This document shows positions 54,512 through 64,000 of a stretch of DNA of 64,000 nucleotides, in pieces. How positions within the stretch are numbered: position 1 is the first letter of the stretch; each line of letters begins with the position of its first letter. Source of the DNA: Ancylobacter oerskovii (GTDB lineage: Bacteria; Pseudomonadota; Alphaproteobacteria; Rhizobiales; Xanthobacteraceae); NCBI RefSeq assembly GCF_018390555.1, contig NZ_JAHBGB010000033.1, positions 124,001-188,000 on the forward strand, given 5' to 3'. The notes under the pieces are model-generated. The model searched no databases. It saw only the letters and a list, made by a program, of their open reading frames with translations, and had not been told where the DNA came from. The position numbers and the translations under genes were made by a program.

Positions 54512-55576
54512 TCAGTTGATCTGGCCGGGCTTGTAATAGCCCGAGCCGACCAGCACCGGCTCCCAGTTGCTCTTGTCGACCACGACCGGCTTCAGCAGAT
54601 AGGACGGAACGACCTTCTTGCCGTTATTGTAGGTCTTGGTGTCGTTCACCGTGACCTCCTTGCCGGAGAGCGAGGCGTCGACCATGTCGGCGGTGACCTT
54701 GGCGAGCTCGCGGGTGTCCTTGAAGATCGAGGAATACTGCTCGCCGGCGAGCATCGACTTCACCGAGGGCACCTCGGCGTCCTGGCCGGTGACGACCGGC
54801 ATCTTCATGCCGCCCGAGCCGTAGCCGACGCCCTTCACCGAGGACAGGATGCCGATCGACAGGCCGTCATAGGGCGACAGCACGCCGTCGAGCTTCTTGT
54901 CGGTGTAGTAGGCGCTGAGCAGATTATCCATGCGCGCCTGGGCGGTGGCGCCGTCCCAGCGCAGGGTGGACACCTTGTCCATGCCCATCTGGCCGGAGGC
55001 CACCTTCAGCGTGCCGTTGTCGATCAGCGGCTTCAGCACCGACATGGCGCCGTCGTAGAAGAAATAGGCGTTGTTGTCGTCCGGCGAGCCGCCGAACAGC
55101 TCGATGTTGAACGGCCCCTTGTTCTCGGGATAGCCGAGGCCCTTCAGCAGCGACTGCGCCTGCAGCACGCCGACCTGGAAATTGTCGAAGGTCGCGTAAT
55201 AGTCGACATTCGGCGTCTCGCGGATCAGCCGGTCATAGGCGATGACCTTGATGCCCTTGTCGGCGGCCTGCTTCAGCACGTCCGACAGGGTGGTGCCGTC
55301 GATGGAGGCGATCACCAATACCTTGGCGCCCTTGGTCACCATGTTCTCGATCTGCGAGAGCTGGTTGGGGATGTCGTCCTCGGCATATTGCAGGTCGGTG
55401 TTGTAGCCGCGCTCCTTGAGCACCTTCACCATGTTGTCGCCATCGGCGATCCAGCGGGCGGAGGACTTGGTGGGCATGGCGATGCCGACGGTGGCCTTCT
55501 CCTGGGCGGAGACGGGCTGGGCCAGCATCATCGCGCCGAGCGCGAAGGCGGAAAGCGTAGGGATAAGGCGCTTCAT
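54512..55576 (-). CDS. chvE: Multiple-monosaccharide-binding periplasmic protein ChvE
   Basis: 354 aa. Signal peptide [20 protein letters not shown] with cleavage near VSA. The mature protein is ChvE-like: [78 protein letters not shown], and [20 protein letters not shown], with [20 protein letters not shown] near the C-terminus. It binds aldoses such as galactose, glucose, arabinose and xylose for GguAB. In Agrobacterium it also signals to VirA; no vir genes are here. It follows dgoK by about 157 bases, so it may have its own promoter. Confidence 0.95.
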   Translation of the reverse strand: MKRLIPTLSAFALGAMMLAQPVSAQEKATVGIAMPTKSSARWIADGDNMVKVLKERGYNTDLQYAEDDIPNQLSQIENMVTKGAKVLVIASIDGTTLSDVLKQAADKGIKVIAYDRLIRETPNVDYYATFDNFQVGVLQAQSLLKGLGYPENKGPFNIELFGGSPDDNNAYFFYDGAMSVLKPLIDNGTLKVASGQMGMDKVSTLRWDGATAQARMDNLLSAYYTDKKLDGVLSPYDGLSIGILSSVKGVGYGSGGMKMPVVTGQDAEVPSVKSMLAGEQYSSIFKDTRELAKVTADMVDASLSGKEVTVNDTKTYNNGKKVVPSYLLKPVVVDKSNWEPVLVGSGYYKPGQIN

Positions 55577-55733
55577 CTCGGACTCCCGTTTGGGTTGGAT
55601 TGGCCGCGTTTCGCGTACCGTGTTCTTGGCGGCGCATGGGACCCGCGTCCCCCGCCGCTTGTGACGTCAGCCGCGCCTCACCGCGAGGCGCGCCGCCTCT
55701 CCCGCCGACGGCGCCATCGGCAGAGCCCGGCCG

Positions 55734-56669
55734 TCATCGCGCCGCTCCGTCGACGGGGGCGAAAGCGATGCGGGCCGCCTCGTGCAGCCCGTCGCGCACG
55801 CAGGTCTCGGCGTCGCGCAGGGTGACGCCGGCGATTTCGGCGACGGCGAAGGCCCGGCGGTACAGGGCCGCCGCCGGGCCGGAGGCGATCAGCACCGTGC
55901 CGTCCAGCCGCCCGAGGCGCTGGCGGGCGCCGGCGATCTCCAGCCCGATCAACAGGCCGGAGAGCCGCGCCAGCGTCTCCTCGGCCGGCGCATCGGCGAG
56001 CAGCCAGCCGGCGCGCAGCTCGAACAGGCGGTTGCCGACCGTCTCCGGCGCCTCGAGGGCATCGGCGACGCCGCGGGCGAAGGCGGGCGCGGCCGCCTCC
56101 ACCGGCGGCGCGCCCTCCACCGCCGGCGCCACCACCGTGGCGGTGCGGACGAGTTGGAACAGCTCGCCGGTCATGAAGGTGGAAAAGCGCTCGACCGCTC
56201 CCTTCTCCAGCCGCACCCATTTGGAATGCGTGCCGGGCAGGCAGGCGAGGCCATCATGTCCCTCGCGGGTGAGGGCCAGCAACTGGGTCTCCTCGCCGCG
56301 CATGACGTCGGGATGACGCCGGCGGCGCTGGGCGATGCCGGGCAGGATGGCGACCCGGCGGCGGGCGGCGGGCACGTCGGTGGCCAGCGCCGCGAGGCGG
56401 TCGAGCCGCACCGGAGCGTCGAGATAGGCGGCTTCCTTCCAGCCCGCGCGCGAGCCGACCATGCCGCACATCATGGCGGGCACGCCCTCCCGCACGCCGA
56501 GCGCGGCGAGATAGGATTCCAGTACCGCCTCGAATCCCTCGGCGGCCGAGGCCGCAAGCCCCTGGGCGCTGCGCCGCTCGCCCAGCACATGGCCGCCGGC
56601 ATCGAGCGCCCACAGGCGGAAGCTCGACGTGCCCCAGTCGACCACCACATGAGAGGGCGTGCGCATCAC
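55734..56669 (-). CDS. dgoK: 2-dehydro-3-deoxygalactonokinase
   Basis: 311 aa. DgoK signatures: HVVVDWGTSSFRLWALDAGG at the N-terminus, MMCGMVGSRAGWKEAAYLDA, DVMRGEETQLLAL, and LACLPGTHSKWVRLEKGAVE with FMTGELFQL after it. It phosphorylates 2-keto-3-deoxygalactonate to KDPGal in the De Ley-Doudoroff D-galactose pathway. The usual partner, aldolase DgoA, is not encoded downstream; only about 157 bases separate it from chvE. It overlaps the lactonase gene by four bases, so it belongs to the same operon. Confidence 0.93.
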   Translation of the reverse strand: MMRTPSHVVVDWGTSSFRLWALDAGGHVLGERRSAQGLAASAAEGFEAVLESYLAALGVREGVPAMMCGMVGSRAGWKEAAYLDAPVRLDRLAALATDVPAARRRVAILPGIAQRRRRHPDVMRGEETQLLALTREGHDGLACLPGTHSKWVRLEKGAVERFSTFMTGELFQLVRTATVVAPAVEGAPPVEAAAPAFARGVADALEAPETVGNRLFELRAGWLLADAPAEETLARLSGLLIGLEIAGARQRLGRLDGTVLIASGPAAALYRRAFAVAEIAGVTLRDAETCVRDGLHEAARIAFAPVDGAAR

Positions 56670-57577
56670 AGGCCCCCCAGCCGCACCCGCGGCTCGGCGC
56701 GCCCGCGCACCCCGACATCGAGCAGGAAGACCTGGCCGTGGCCGGCATCGGCCGCACGGGCCGCGTCGTCCATGCCCTCATGGGCGGAAGTGACCAGCAG
56801 CCGGCCGAAATCGCGGCCGACGAAGACCGGGCAGCTCGGCTGGCGCGCCGGGACGTCGACGCTGCGGACCAGCTCGCCGGCCGGCGAATAGGCGTTGACG
56901 CGGCCCCCGCCCCAGATCGCGCACCAGATCAAGCCCTCGGCATCGGTCACCGCGCCGTCGAGGCCGCCGGCGCCCGGGTGCCGGTGCAGCGCCTGCGGCT
57001 CGCCCTCGGGCAAGCCGGTCAGCGGATCGAGCTCGACGCGGCAAAGCGTGTTCTCGCGGGTGTCGGCGAAGTAGCCGACCGTCCCGTCGGGCGAGAAGCA
57101 GATGGCGTTGGGGATGCTGATGCCGGCGAACAGCCGCAGCAGCGCGCCGGCGCGGAAGGCGTAGATGGACCCCGCGCCGTTCTCCGCGCGCTTGCCCATG
57201 GTGGAGACCCAGAAGGTCCCGGAGGGGTGCACCCGCGCATCGTTGGAGCGGGTCGCCGGATCCTCCGCCTCGATCGCCGCCACGGGGGCGAGGCGGCCGG
57301 TGGCGATCTCGCGCAGCATCAGGCCCTGCTCGGTGGACAGGAGCTGCCGGCGGTCGTCGACGACGGCGAGCGCGCTCGCCATCACCGGCAGCTCGTGCAC
57401 GCGGTGGGCACCGCCGGATGGACTCTGCTCGTAGAGCCGCCGCTCGAGGATGTCGAACCACCAGGCGGTGTCGCTCGCCGCGTCGTAGCTCGGGCCCTCG
57501 CCGAGATGGCAGCGCTCGGCGCAAAGCACCGTGGTGGCGGAACCGGCCGCGGCGAAGGGCGCGCTAATGGTTGTCAC
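56666..57577 (-). CDS. SMP-30/gluconolactonase-family sugar lactonase
   Basis: 303 aa beta-propeller. Metal ligands are seen in [10 protein letters not shown] (Glu), [19 protein letters not shown] (Asn) and [20 protein letters not shown] (Asp). [20 protein letters not shown] supplies the second Asn. It hydrolyses aldonolactones, here most likely L-arabino-gamma-lactone and/or D-galactono-lactone made by the Gfo/Idh/MocA dehydrogenase of the same operon. It overlaps the dehydratase gene upstream by 14 bases and dgoK by four. Confidence 0.92.
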   Translation of the reverse strand: MTTISAPFAAAGSATTVLCAERCHLGEGPSYDAASDTAWWFDILERRLYEQSPSGGAHRVHELPVMASALAVVDDRRQLLSTEQGLMLREIATGRLAPVAAIEAEDPATRSNDARVHPSGTFWVSTMGKRAENGAGSIYAFRAGALLRLFAGISIPNAICFSPDGTVGYFADTRENTLCRVELDPLTGLPEGEPQALHRHPGAGGLDGAVTDAEGLIWCAIWGGGRVNAYSPAGELVRSVDVPARQPSCPVFVGRDFGRLLVTSAHEGMDDAARAADAGHGQVFLLDVGVRGRAEPRVRLGGL

Positions 57578-59369
57578 GCGGCATCCCCATGGTCTGGGCG
57601 ATGCGCTGGTAGCGCACCGCCGGCTCCAGCACCGCGCCGGTTTCCATCTGCCCGACCAGGCCGCGCTGGATCTCCTGCCAGGGCGTCTGGTGCGGCGGGT
57701 AGCGATAGCCGCCCTCCGCCGCCAGCTCCTGCCGGCGCTTCTCCAGTTCCTCGTCGGAAATCAGCATGTTGGCGCTATTGCGCTTCAGGTCGATGCGCAC
57801 CCGGTCGCCGGTGCGCAGCAAAGCGAGGCCGCCGCCGACCGCCGCCTCGGGCGAGGCGTTGAGGATGGAGGGCGAGCCCGACGTGCCGGACTGGCGGCCG
57901 TCGCCGATGCAGGGCAGCGAGTGCACGCCGGCCTTGATGAGGTAGTCGGGCGCCCGCATGTTCACCACCTCGGCGGCGCCGGGATAGCCGACCGGGCCGG
58001 CGCCGCGCATGAACAGCACCGTCGCCTCGTCGATGGCGAGCGCGGGGTCGTCGATGCGGGCGTGGTAGTCCTCCGGCCCGTCGAACACCACGGCGCGGCC
58101 TTCGAAGGCCTCCGGGTCGTCGGGGTTGGAGAGGTAGCGGTCGCGGAATTCCGGCGAGATGACGCTGGTCTTCATGATCGCCGAGGAGAACAGATTGCCG
58201 CGCAGCACCCGGAAGCCGGCCTTCTGCTTCAGCGGCTTGTCATAGGGGCGGATGACCTTCTCGTCCTCGATGCTCGCCGTCCGGCAGTTGTCGCCGAGGC
58301 TGCGGCCATTGGCGGTGAGGGCGTCCTCGGCGATAAGCCCTTGATCCATCAGCTGCTTCACCACCGCCGGCACGCCGCCGGCATGGTAATAGTCCTCGCC
58401 GAGATACTCGCCGGCCGGCTGGAGGTTGACCAAGAGCGGCACCTCCTCGCCATAGGTCTGCCAGTCGTCGATGGAGAGCTCGACGCCGACATGGCGGGCC
58501 AGCGCGTTGAGGTGGATCGGCGCGTTGGTGGAGCCGCCGATCGCCGAGTTTACCCGGATGGCGTTGAGGAAGGCGTCGCGGGTGAGGATGTCGGACGGCT
58601 TCAGGTCCTCATGCACCATCTCGACGATGCGCAGCCCGGTGCGGTAGGCGACCTCCTGCCGGTCGCGATAGGGCGCCGGGATGGCGGCGGAGCCGGGAAG
58701 CTGCATGCCCAGCGCCTCGGCGAGCGAGTTCATCGTCGTCGCCGTGCCCATGGTGTTGCAGTAACCCGTTGACGGCGCTGAGGAAGCCACCAGCTTGACG
58801 AAGCCGGCATAGTCGATCTCGCCGGCCGCCAGCAGCTCGCGCGCCTTCCACACGATGGTGCCGGAACCGGTGCGCTCGCCCTTGTACCAGCCGTTCAGCA
58901 TCGGCCCGACCGACAGCGCGATGGCGGGGATGTTGACGGTGGCGGCGGCCATCAGCAGCGCCGGGGTGGTCTTGTCGCAGCCGATGGTGAGCACCACGCC
59001 GTCGAGCGGATAGCCGTAGAGGACTTCCACCAGCCCGAGATAGGCGAGGTTGCGGTCGAGGCCGGCGGTGGGGCGCTTGCCGGTCTCCTGGATCGGGTGC
59101 ACCGGGAATTCGATGGCGATGCCGCCGGCCTCGCGAATGCCCTCGCGGGTGCGCTTGGCGAGCTCGATATGGTGGCGATTGCAAGGGGATAGGTCGGATC
59201 CGGTCTGGGCGATGCCGATGATCGGACGACCGCTCTGCAACTCCTCCTGCGACAGGCCGAAATTGAGGTAGCGCTCGAGATAGAGCGCGGTCATGTCGAT
59301 ATTGTGCGGGTTGTCGAACCAGGCGCGGGAGCGAAGCTTGCGGTCGGGTGCGGGGGTGTTGCCGTGCAT
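57564..59369 (-). CDS. IlvD/Edd-family sugar-acid dehydratase (first copy)
   Basis: 601 aa from ATG 59369, with AGGAG upstream. Fe-S cluster cysteines are Cys 63 (DLSPCNRHH), Cys 131 ([10 protein letters not shown], with the conserved Lys 133) and Cys 204 ([15 protein letters not shown]). [15 protein letters not shown] and [12 protein letters not shown] are also present, and the end is PRDNH. It belongs to the pentonate/hexonate branch (L-arabinonate, D-xylonate, D-galactonate dehydratases), not valine synthesis. It turns an aldonic acid into a 2-keto-3-deoxy acid. A second member is encoded about 3.6 kb upstream. Which acid each prefers cannot be read off. Confidence 0.9.
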   Translation of the reverse strand: MHGNTPAPDRKLRSRAWFDNPHNIDMTALYLERYLNFGLSQEELQSGRPIIGIAQTGSDLSPCNRHHIELAKRTREGIREAGGIAIEFPVHPIQETGKRPTAGLDRNLAYLGLVEVLYGYPLDGVVLTIGCDKTTPALLMAAATVNIPAIALSVGPMLNGWYKGERTGSGTIVWKARELLAAGEIDYAGFVKLVASSAPSTGYCNTMGTATTMNSLAEALGMQLPGSAAIPAPYRDRQEVAYRTGLRIVEMVHEDLKPSDILTRDAFLNAIRVNSAIGGSTNAPIHLNALARHVGVELSIDDWQTYGEEVPLLVNLQPAGEYLGEDYYHAGGVPAVVKQLMDQGLIAEDALTANGRSLGDNCRTASIEDEKVIRPYDKPLKQKAGFRVLRGNLFSSAIMKTSVISPEFRDRYLSNPDDPEAFEGRAVVFDGPEDYHARIDDPALAIDEATVLFMRGAGPVGYPGAAEVVNMRAPDYLIKAGVHSLPCIGDGRQSGTSGSPSILNASPEAAVGGGLALLRTGDRVRIDLKRNSANMLISDEELEKRRQELAAEGGYRYPPHQTPWQEIQRGLVGQMETGAVLEPAVRYQRIAQTMGMPRDNH

Positions 59370-59379
59370 GATGCTCTCC

Positions 59380-60300
59380 TCAGCCTTCGAAAGGTGCCAC
59401 CACGATACGCCGACCAAGCAGGAATGCATCGGCGACGTGTTGCAGGGGCGCGAGATCGACATCCGAGGCGCCGCGCGCGACGAGATCGACGAAGTGCTTG
59501 TAGATACCGGGATATTCGGCTTCCGGCGCCTCGATCAGCGACGTGCCGTCGAGGAACAGCTTCGAGCCGCCGAGCGAGAGGGTAAGGCGGCCGGCGGCCG
59601 TCTCGACATGGATGTCCCAGGTCTGCGGGCCGGTCTGCAGGAAATCGAGTTCGGCGCGGATGGGGACGCCGGCATTATCGGCGAAATCGAGCGTCGCCTC
59701 GATGGGGGCGTCACGGTTGGCCGGGAAGCCGAGCGTCGCCTTCGTCAGGAAGAAGGGGGCCGGCAGGATATGGGTAAGGATCGACAAGGCATTGATTCCA
59801 GGGTCGAAAACCCCGAGCCCGCCGGGCTCGAAGATCCAGTCCTGGCCGGGATGCCAGACGCGGACGTCTTCCTTCCACTCCACCGTGACCGCGCGGGGTG
59901 CGTGCTCGGCGAGGAAGGCGCGGGCGGGCTCCACCGCCGGGGCGAAACGGGAATGCCAGGTGGCGAACAGCGTCCGGCCGGAGGCATCTGCCGCGGCGAC
60001 CAGCGGGGCGAGCTCGCTGACGGTGGCGCCGGGCGGCTTCTCCAAAAGCACATGTTTTCCGTGACTTAGCGCCAGAGTCGCCTGCTCGCGGCGCACCTGC
60101 GGCGGGGTGCAGAGCGCCACCGCATCGACCGCGACGCCGCTCGCCAGCAATTCGTCGAGGCTGGCGAAATGCGGGACGCCCTCCAGCGTGGCGTTGCGGC
60201 TGGCGATGGCCACCAGCTCGATCCCCTCCGTCTTCGCGATGGCGGGGAGGTGCTGGTCGCGGGCGATCTTGCCGAGGCCGACGAGTGCGAGACGGATCAT
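59380..60300 (-). CDS. Gfo/Idh/MocA-family sugar 1-dehydrogenase (L-arabinose/D-galactose type)
   Basis: 306 aa. NAD(P) motif [17 protein letters not shown], the family EKP motif at 87-89 (HVLLEKPPG), [20 protein letters not shown], and [20 protein letters not shown] with the catalytic region. This subfamily includes D-galactose 1-dehydrogenase and Azospirillum-type L-arabinose 1-dehydrogenase, both of which yield the lactone. It starts the oxidative pathway; the lactonase and dehydratase genes follow at once. The dehydratase start is ten bases downstream. Confidence 0.9.
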   Translation of the reverse strand: MIRLALVGLGKIARDQHLPAIAKTEGIELVAIASRNATLEGVPHFASLDELLASGVAVDAVALCTPPQVRREQATLALSHGKHVLLEKPPGATVSELAPLVAAADASGRTLFATWHSRFAPAVEPARAFLAEHAPRAVTVEWKEDVRVWHPGQDWIFEPGGLGVFDPGINALSILTHILPAPFFLTKATLGFPANRDAPIEATLDFADNAGVPIRAELDFLQTGPQTWDIHVETAAGRLTLSLGGSKLFLDGTSLIEAPEAEYPGIYKHFVDLVARGASDVDLAPLQHVADAFLLGRRIVVAPFEG

Positions 60301-60382
60301 GACGCGCTGTCCGATGAGAGCGAATTCGAGGACGATGAGGTGGACGATGCGGCCGATTTGCCGGCCGGAATGACCGATGCGA

Positions 60383-61987
60383 TCATTTTCCGTCCTCCGA
60401 TGCGGGCGCCGGCACGATGGTGCCGTCGACGAGGCGCGGCAGGCGCAGCGGATTACCGTCCTTCACCGCCGCCGGCAGCAGCGCCTCGGGCAGGTCCTGG
60501 TAGCAGACCGGGCGCAGGAAGCGGCGGATGGCGAGGGTGCCGACCGAGGTCGAACGCGGGTCCGAGGTCGCCGGGAAGGGACCGCCATGCACCATGGCGT
60601 GGCAGACCTCGACGCCGGTCGGCCAGCCATTGGCGAGGATGCGGCCGGCCTTTTCCTCCAGCACCGGGACGAGCTCGGCCGCCAGCTTGTGGTCGGCGGC
60701 GTCCAGATGCAGGGTGGCGGTGAGCTGGCCCTCCACCGCACGGGCGATGGCGAGCATCTCGGCGGCGTCGCGGCAGCGGATCACCAGCGAGGAGGCGCCG
60801 AACACCTCGTGCGACAGGGCGGCCTCCGACAGGAAGGCCCCCGCTTCGGCGACGAACAGCGCCGGGCGGCAGGCATTCGGGCCGGCTTCCGCGCCGCCGC
60901 GGGCGATCTCGGTGGCGCCGGCTCCGGCGAGCGCGGTCACACCCTTGGCATAGGCACCGGCAATGCCGGGGGTGAGCATGGTGGCGGACGGCGCCCCTGC
61001 CATCGCCGTGCCGGCGCTGGCGAGGAAACGGTCGAGCCCCTCGCCCTCGATGGCGATGACGAGGCCCGGATTGGTGCAGAACTGGCCGGCGCCCATGGTC
61101 AGCGAGCCGACGAAGGCAGTGCCGAGCGCTTCGGCACGCGATTCCAGCGCGGCGGGCAGCAGGAACACCGGGTTGATGCTGCTCATCTCGGCATAGACGG
61201 GGATCGGCACCGGGCGCTTCGCGGCGATGGCTACCAGCGCGAGGCCGCCGGCGCGCGAGCCGGTGAAGCCCACCGCCGCGATGCGCGGATCGCCCACCAG
61301 CGCGCCGCCCAGCTCATGCGAGGTGCCGGTGAGCAGCGAGAACACGCCTTCCGGCAGCCCCGCCTTCGCCACCGCCGCGCGGATGGCGCGGCCGACCAGC
61401 TCCGAGGTACCGGGATGGGCGGGGTGGCCCTTGACGATGACCGGGCAGCCGGCGGCGAGCGCCGAGGCGGTGTCGCCGCCGGCCACCGAGAAGGCGAGCG
61501 GGAAATTCGAGGCGCCGAACACCGCCACCGGGCCGACGCCGATATGGCGCAGCCGCAGATCGGCGCGGGGCAAGGGCTTGCGCTCGGGCAGCGGTGAGTC
61601 GAGGCGCGGCTCGTCGGCGCCGCCGGCGCGGATCCACGAGGCGAACAGCCGCAGCTGGCCGGTGGTGCGGGCGCGCTCGCCCTGAAGCCGGGCGGCGGGC
61701 AGGCCGGTTTCCTGCGAGGCGCGCTCAATGAGGGCGTCGCCGATCGCCTCGATCTCGGCGGCGACGGCGTCGAGGAAGGCCGCGCGGGCTTCCGGCGCCG
61801 TCGCGCGGTAGATCGGGAAGGCCTGCGCGGCGAGCGCGGCGGCCTCGGCGACATGGGCCGGGCCGGCCTCGACGAAGGCGGGCTCGATCTCGCTGCCGCG
61901 CGCAGGATCGACGGCGCGGAAGGTCGGGCCCTCCGCCACGTCGCGCGAACCGATCAGCAGGGCACCCGTGATGGCACTCATGCTCAT
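60383..61987 (-). CDS. Alpha-ketoglutaric semialdehyde (2,5-dioxovalerate) dehydrogenase
   Basis: 534 aa aldehyde dehydrogenase of the 2,5-dioxovalerate (KGSADH) class. Key residues: [20 protein letters not shown], Lys 186 ([11 protein letters not shown]), Glu 267 ([11 protein letters not shown]), and catalytic Cys 304 ([13 protein letters not shown]). The GQFCTNPG form and the long C-terminus mark this class apart from succinate-semialdehyde enzymes. It oxidises alpha-ketoglutaric semialdehyde to alpha-ketoglutarate, the last step of oxidative pentose breakdown. It overlaps the KDA dehydratase gene by four bases. Confidence 0.92.
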   Translation of the reverse strand: MSMSAITGALLIGSRDVAEGPTFRAVDPARGSEIEPAFVEAGPAHVAEAAALAAQAFPIYRATAPEARAAFLDAVAAEIEAIGDALIERASQETGLPAARLQGERARTTGQLRLFASWIRAGGADEPRLDSPLPERKPLPRADLRLRHIGVGPVAVFGASNFPLAFSVAGGDTASALAAGCPVIVKGHPAHPGTSELVGRAIRAAVAKAGLPEGVFSLLTGTSHELGGALVGDPRIAAVGFTGSRAGGLALVAIAAKRPVPIPVYAEMSSINPVFLLPAALESRAEALGTAFVGSLTMGAGQFCTNPGLVIAIEGEGLDRFLASAGTAMAGAPSATMLTPGIAGAYAKGVTALAGAGATEIARGGAEAGPNACRPALFVAEAGAFLSEAALSHEVFGASSLVIRCRDAAEMLAIARAVEGQLTATLHLDAADHKLAAELVPVLEEKAGRILANGWPTGVEVCHAMVHGGPFPATSDPRSTSVGTLAIRRFLRPVCYQDLPEALLPAAVKDGNPLRLPRLVDGTIVPAPASEDGK

Positions 61988-62919
61988 TTCCCCCAGCTCA
62001 GCACCACCGGATCGAGCCGCTTCGCGATCTCGATCAGCCCGGCGCGGGTGGCGGGATGCACCGGCGGCAACGGCGCGCGCAGCGTGTCATGGGCGATGAC
62101 GCCGCCTTCCTTCATCAGGATCTTAGCTGCCGCGAGGCCGGTCTGGCGGTTCTCGTAATTGATCAGCGGCAGCCAGCGCATATAGGCGTCGACCGCCGCC
62201 TCGCGATCTCCGGCAAAATACGGATCGATGATCTGGCGGATGCCGTCCGGGTAGCCGCCACCGGTCATGGCGCCGGTGGCGCCGGCGTCGAGATCGGCCA
62301 GCAGGGTGATGGCCTCCTCGCCGTCCCACGGGCCCTCGATGGCCTCGCCGCCCGCCTCGATCAGCGCCCGCAGCTTGTTCGCGGCGCCGGGCACCTCGAT
62401 CTTGAAATAGGCGAGATGCTCGATCTCCTTCGCCATCCTGGCGAGGAAGGGCACGGAGAGAGGCGTGCCGGCCACCGGGGCGTCCTGCACCATGATCGGG
62501 ATATCGATGGCATCCGAGACGGCGCGATAGAAATCGTAGATCGCCGGCTCCGGCACCCGGAAGGTGGCGCCGTGATAGGGCGGCATGATCATCACCATCG
62601 CCGCGCCCATTTCCTGCGCCCGCTTCGAGCGCTCGGCGCAGACGAAGGTGGAGAAATGCGTGGTGGTGACGATCACCGGCACCCGGCCGGCGACATGTTC
62701 CAGCACGGTGCGCATGACGAGATCGCGCTCGTCATCGGTAAGCACGAACTGCTCGGAGAAATTGGCGAGGATGCACAGGCCGTGCGAGCCGCCGTCGATC
62801 ATGCAGTCGATGGCGCGCTTCTGGCCGTCGAGATCGAGCCGTCCCTCGGCATCGAACACGGTCGGGGCGACCGGGAAGACGCCTTTATAGGGACGGGCGG
62901 CGGAAGTCGTGGTCATCAT
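61984..62919 (-). CDS. DHDPS-family 2-keto-3-deoxy-L-arabonate dehydratase
   Basis: 311 aa TIM-barrel protein of the dihydrodipicolinate synthase family. Schiff-base Lys 173 is in AYFKIEVPG. The catalytic Tyr motif of true DHDPS (YNxP) is absent; [17 protein letters not shown] stands in its place, as in L-KDA dehydratase rather than lysine synthesis or aldolases. [20 protein letters not shown] and [17 protein letters not shown] are typical of that group. It converts L-2-keto-3-deoxyarabonate to alpha-ketoglutaric semialdehyde, the substrate of the next gene, with which it overlaps. Confidence 0.9.
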   Translation of the reverse strand: MMTTTSAARPYKGVFPVAPTVFDAEGRLDLDGQKRAIDCMIDGGSHGLCILANFSEQFVLTDDERDLVMRTVLEHVAGRVPVIVTTTHFSTFVCAERSKRAQEMGAAMVMIMPPYHGATFRVPEPAIYDFYRAVSDAIDIPIMVQDAPVAGTPLSVPFLARMAKEIEHLAYFKIEVPGAANKLRALIEAGGEAIEGPWDGEEAITLLADLDAGATGAMTGGGYPDGIRQIIDPYFAGDREAAVDAYMRWLPLINYENRQTGLAAAKILMKEGGVIAHDTLRAPLPPVHPATRAGLIEIAKRLDPVVLSWGK

Positions 62920-62963
62920 GCAACCTCAAAACAGATCGATGCGCAGGGATCGGTGCAAACGGT

Positions 62964-64000
62964 TCAATGGTTGTCGCGCGGTACCGGCGAACCGGAGCGC
63001 CCGACCAGGAAATCGAAATCGGCGCCGCGATCAGCCTGCAGCACATGGTCGATATAGAGGCGCTGATAGCCGCGCGCGGCGTGCGGCTCCGGCGCCACCC
63101 AGGCTTGGCGGCGGGCGGCGAGCTCCGCCTCGTCCACATGCAGGTGCAGCGAGCGGGCGGGCACGTCGAGGGTGATGAGGTCGCCATTGCGGACGAGCGC
63201 CAGCGGGCCGCCGGCGGTGGCCTCCGGGGCGACATGCAGCACCACCGTGCCATAGGCGGTGCCGGACATGCGGGCATCGGAGATGCGGATCATGTCGCGC
63301 ACGCCCTGGCGCAGGAGCTTAGCCGGCAAAGGCATGTTGCCGACCTCCGCCATGCCGGGATAGCCCTTCGGCCCGCAATGCTTCAGCACCATGATGCAGG
63401 AGGCGTCGATGTCGAGGTCCTCGTCGTTCACCGCGTGGTGCATCTCCTCGACGCTCTCGAAGACCACGGCGCGGCCGGTGTGGCGCATCAGTTCGGGCGA
63501 GGCCGCCGACGGCTTGATGACGGCGCCGTCCGGGGCGAGGTTGCCGGTGAGGATGGCGATGCCAGCCTCCTCCTTGAACGGCGCCTCGAACGGGGTGATG
63601 ACCTCTTCGTTCCAGTTCGGCGCCTGCGCGACGTTCTCCCACAAGGTGCGGCCATTGGCGGTGCGTGCGTCCTTGTGCAGGAGGCCGCGCTCGCCGAGCG
63701 CGCGCAGCACGGCGGGCAGGCCGCCGGCATAGTAGAAATCCTCCATCAGGAAGCGGCCGGACGGCATCAGGTCGACGAGGCAGTGGATGTCGCGGCCGAG
63801 GCGGTCGAAATCCTCGAGGGTGAGGTCGACGCCGATGCGGCCGGCGATGGCCAGCAGGTGGACGACCGCATTGGTGGAGCCGCCGATGGCCGCCAGCGTG
63901 CGGATGGCGTTCTCGAAAGCGTCGCGGGTGAGGATGTCGGAGGGCTTCAGGTCCTCATGCACCATCTCGACGATGCGGCGGCCGGCCATGCGGGCGAGCA
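62964..64000 (-). CDS. IlvD/Edd-family sugar-acid dehydratase (second copy), 3' part
   Basis: Open to the right edge; the C-terminal 345 or so residues are visible, and the start and cluster cysteines lie outside. [60 protein letters not shown] and RISDARMSGTAYGTVVLHVA match L-arabinonate/D-xylonate dehydratases. It ends FLVGRSGSPVPRDNH, the same PRDNH as the first copy. It is the most upstream visible gene of the sugar operon, directly before the KDA dehydratase, so L-arabonate is its most likely substrate. A 59-bp stretch (63919-63977) is 58/59 identical to 58573-58631 of the first copy. Confidence 0.9.
   Translation of the reverse strand, partial: LARMAGRRIVEMVHEDLKPSDILTRDAFENAIRTLAAIGGSTNAVVHLLAIAGRIGVDLTLEDFDRLGRDIHCLVDLMPSGRFLMEDFYYAGGLPAVLRALGERGLLHKDARTANGRTLWENVAQAPNWNEEVITPFEAPFKEEAGIAILTGNLAPDGAVIKPSAASPELMRHTGRAVVFESVEEMHHAVNDEDLDIDASCIMVLKHCGPKGYPGMAEVGNMPLPAKLLRQGVRDMIRISDARMSGTAYGTVVLHVAPEATAGGPLALVRNGDLITLDVPARSLHLHVDEAELAARRQAWVAPEPHAARGYQRLYIDHVLQADRGADFDFLVGRSGSPVPRDNH

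Overview
This 64 kb, very GC-rich window looks like chromosome from an alphaproteobacterium of the order Hyphomicrobiales (Rhizobiales). A Xanthobacteraceae-like host (Ancylobacter/Starkeya type) is my best guess, from gene order and family content only. Pointers are the fdxA-carD pair, the run nfuA-tsaB-rimI-fur/mur-plsC-miaB-phoH-ybeY-corC-lnt-XRE-metK-trmB, the alphaproteobacterial SUV3-like helicase, and the ChvE-GguA-GguB sugar transporter. I see no phage, transposase, integrase or CRISPR array.

Layout. 1-7.7 kb: end of a PQQ-type sugar dehydrogenase, tRNA-Gly(GCC), threonine aldolase with a DsbA-like protein, a RutR-like regulator, a phytase-like esterase, rpmB-yhhQ, a DUF3108 protein, and a DUF4269 gene whose 3' end is lost next to a dispersed palindromic repeat. 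7.8-14.8 kb: giant SUV3-like helicase, S4 protein, ferredoxin and CarD, then about 0.9 kb with no recognisable gene. 14.2-30 kb: a cytochrome b561/membrane-anchored catalase-like pair, then a long plus-strand housekeeping block (Fe-S assembly, tRNA modification, metal regulation, lipid and lipoprotein acylation, RNA processing, SAM synthesis). 30-41.5 kb: small stress-type membrane proteins, a TPR protein, two transporters, an alpha-ketoacid-dehydrogenase-E1-like protein divergent from an Lrp regulator (mdeB/mdeR-like), and a yeiH-lysR pair.

42.5-51.2 kb is the most interesting accessory region. A nitrate/sulfonate/taurine-class ABC transporter is followed by an SDR, a HisD homologue altered at positions that are metal and substrate ligands in true histidinol dehydrogenase, a zinc alcohol dehydrogenase, an unassigned APH-fold kinase-like protein and an FMN alpha-hydroxyacid dehydrogenase. 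The SDR/HisD-like/Zn-ADH trio is the enzyme set used for 2,3-dihydroxypropane-1-sulfonate (HpsO/HpsN/HpsP), here paired with an ABC importer. A 13-bp motif recurs (12/13, inverted) upstream of the transporter and of the HisD homologue. A sulfate/sulfite-exporter-type gene (yeiH) lies just upstream.

51.6-64 kb (minus strand) is one catabolic and uptake locus for L-arabinose and/or D-galactose. It holds two IlvD/Edd sugar-acid dehydratases, a KDA-dehydratase-type DHDPS homologue, an alpha-ketoglutarate-semialdehyde dehydrogenase, a Gfo/Idh/MocA sugar dehydrogenase, an SMP-30 lactonase, a 2-dehydro-3-deoxygalactonokinase, and the ChvE-GguA-GguB importer. Together these oxidise the sugar to lactone, sugar acid and 2-keto-3-deoxy acid. 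The C5 acid goes to alpha-ketoglutarate, and the C6 acid is phosphorylated by DgoK. The dgoA aldolase is not in the window.
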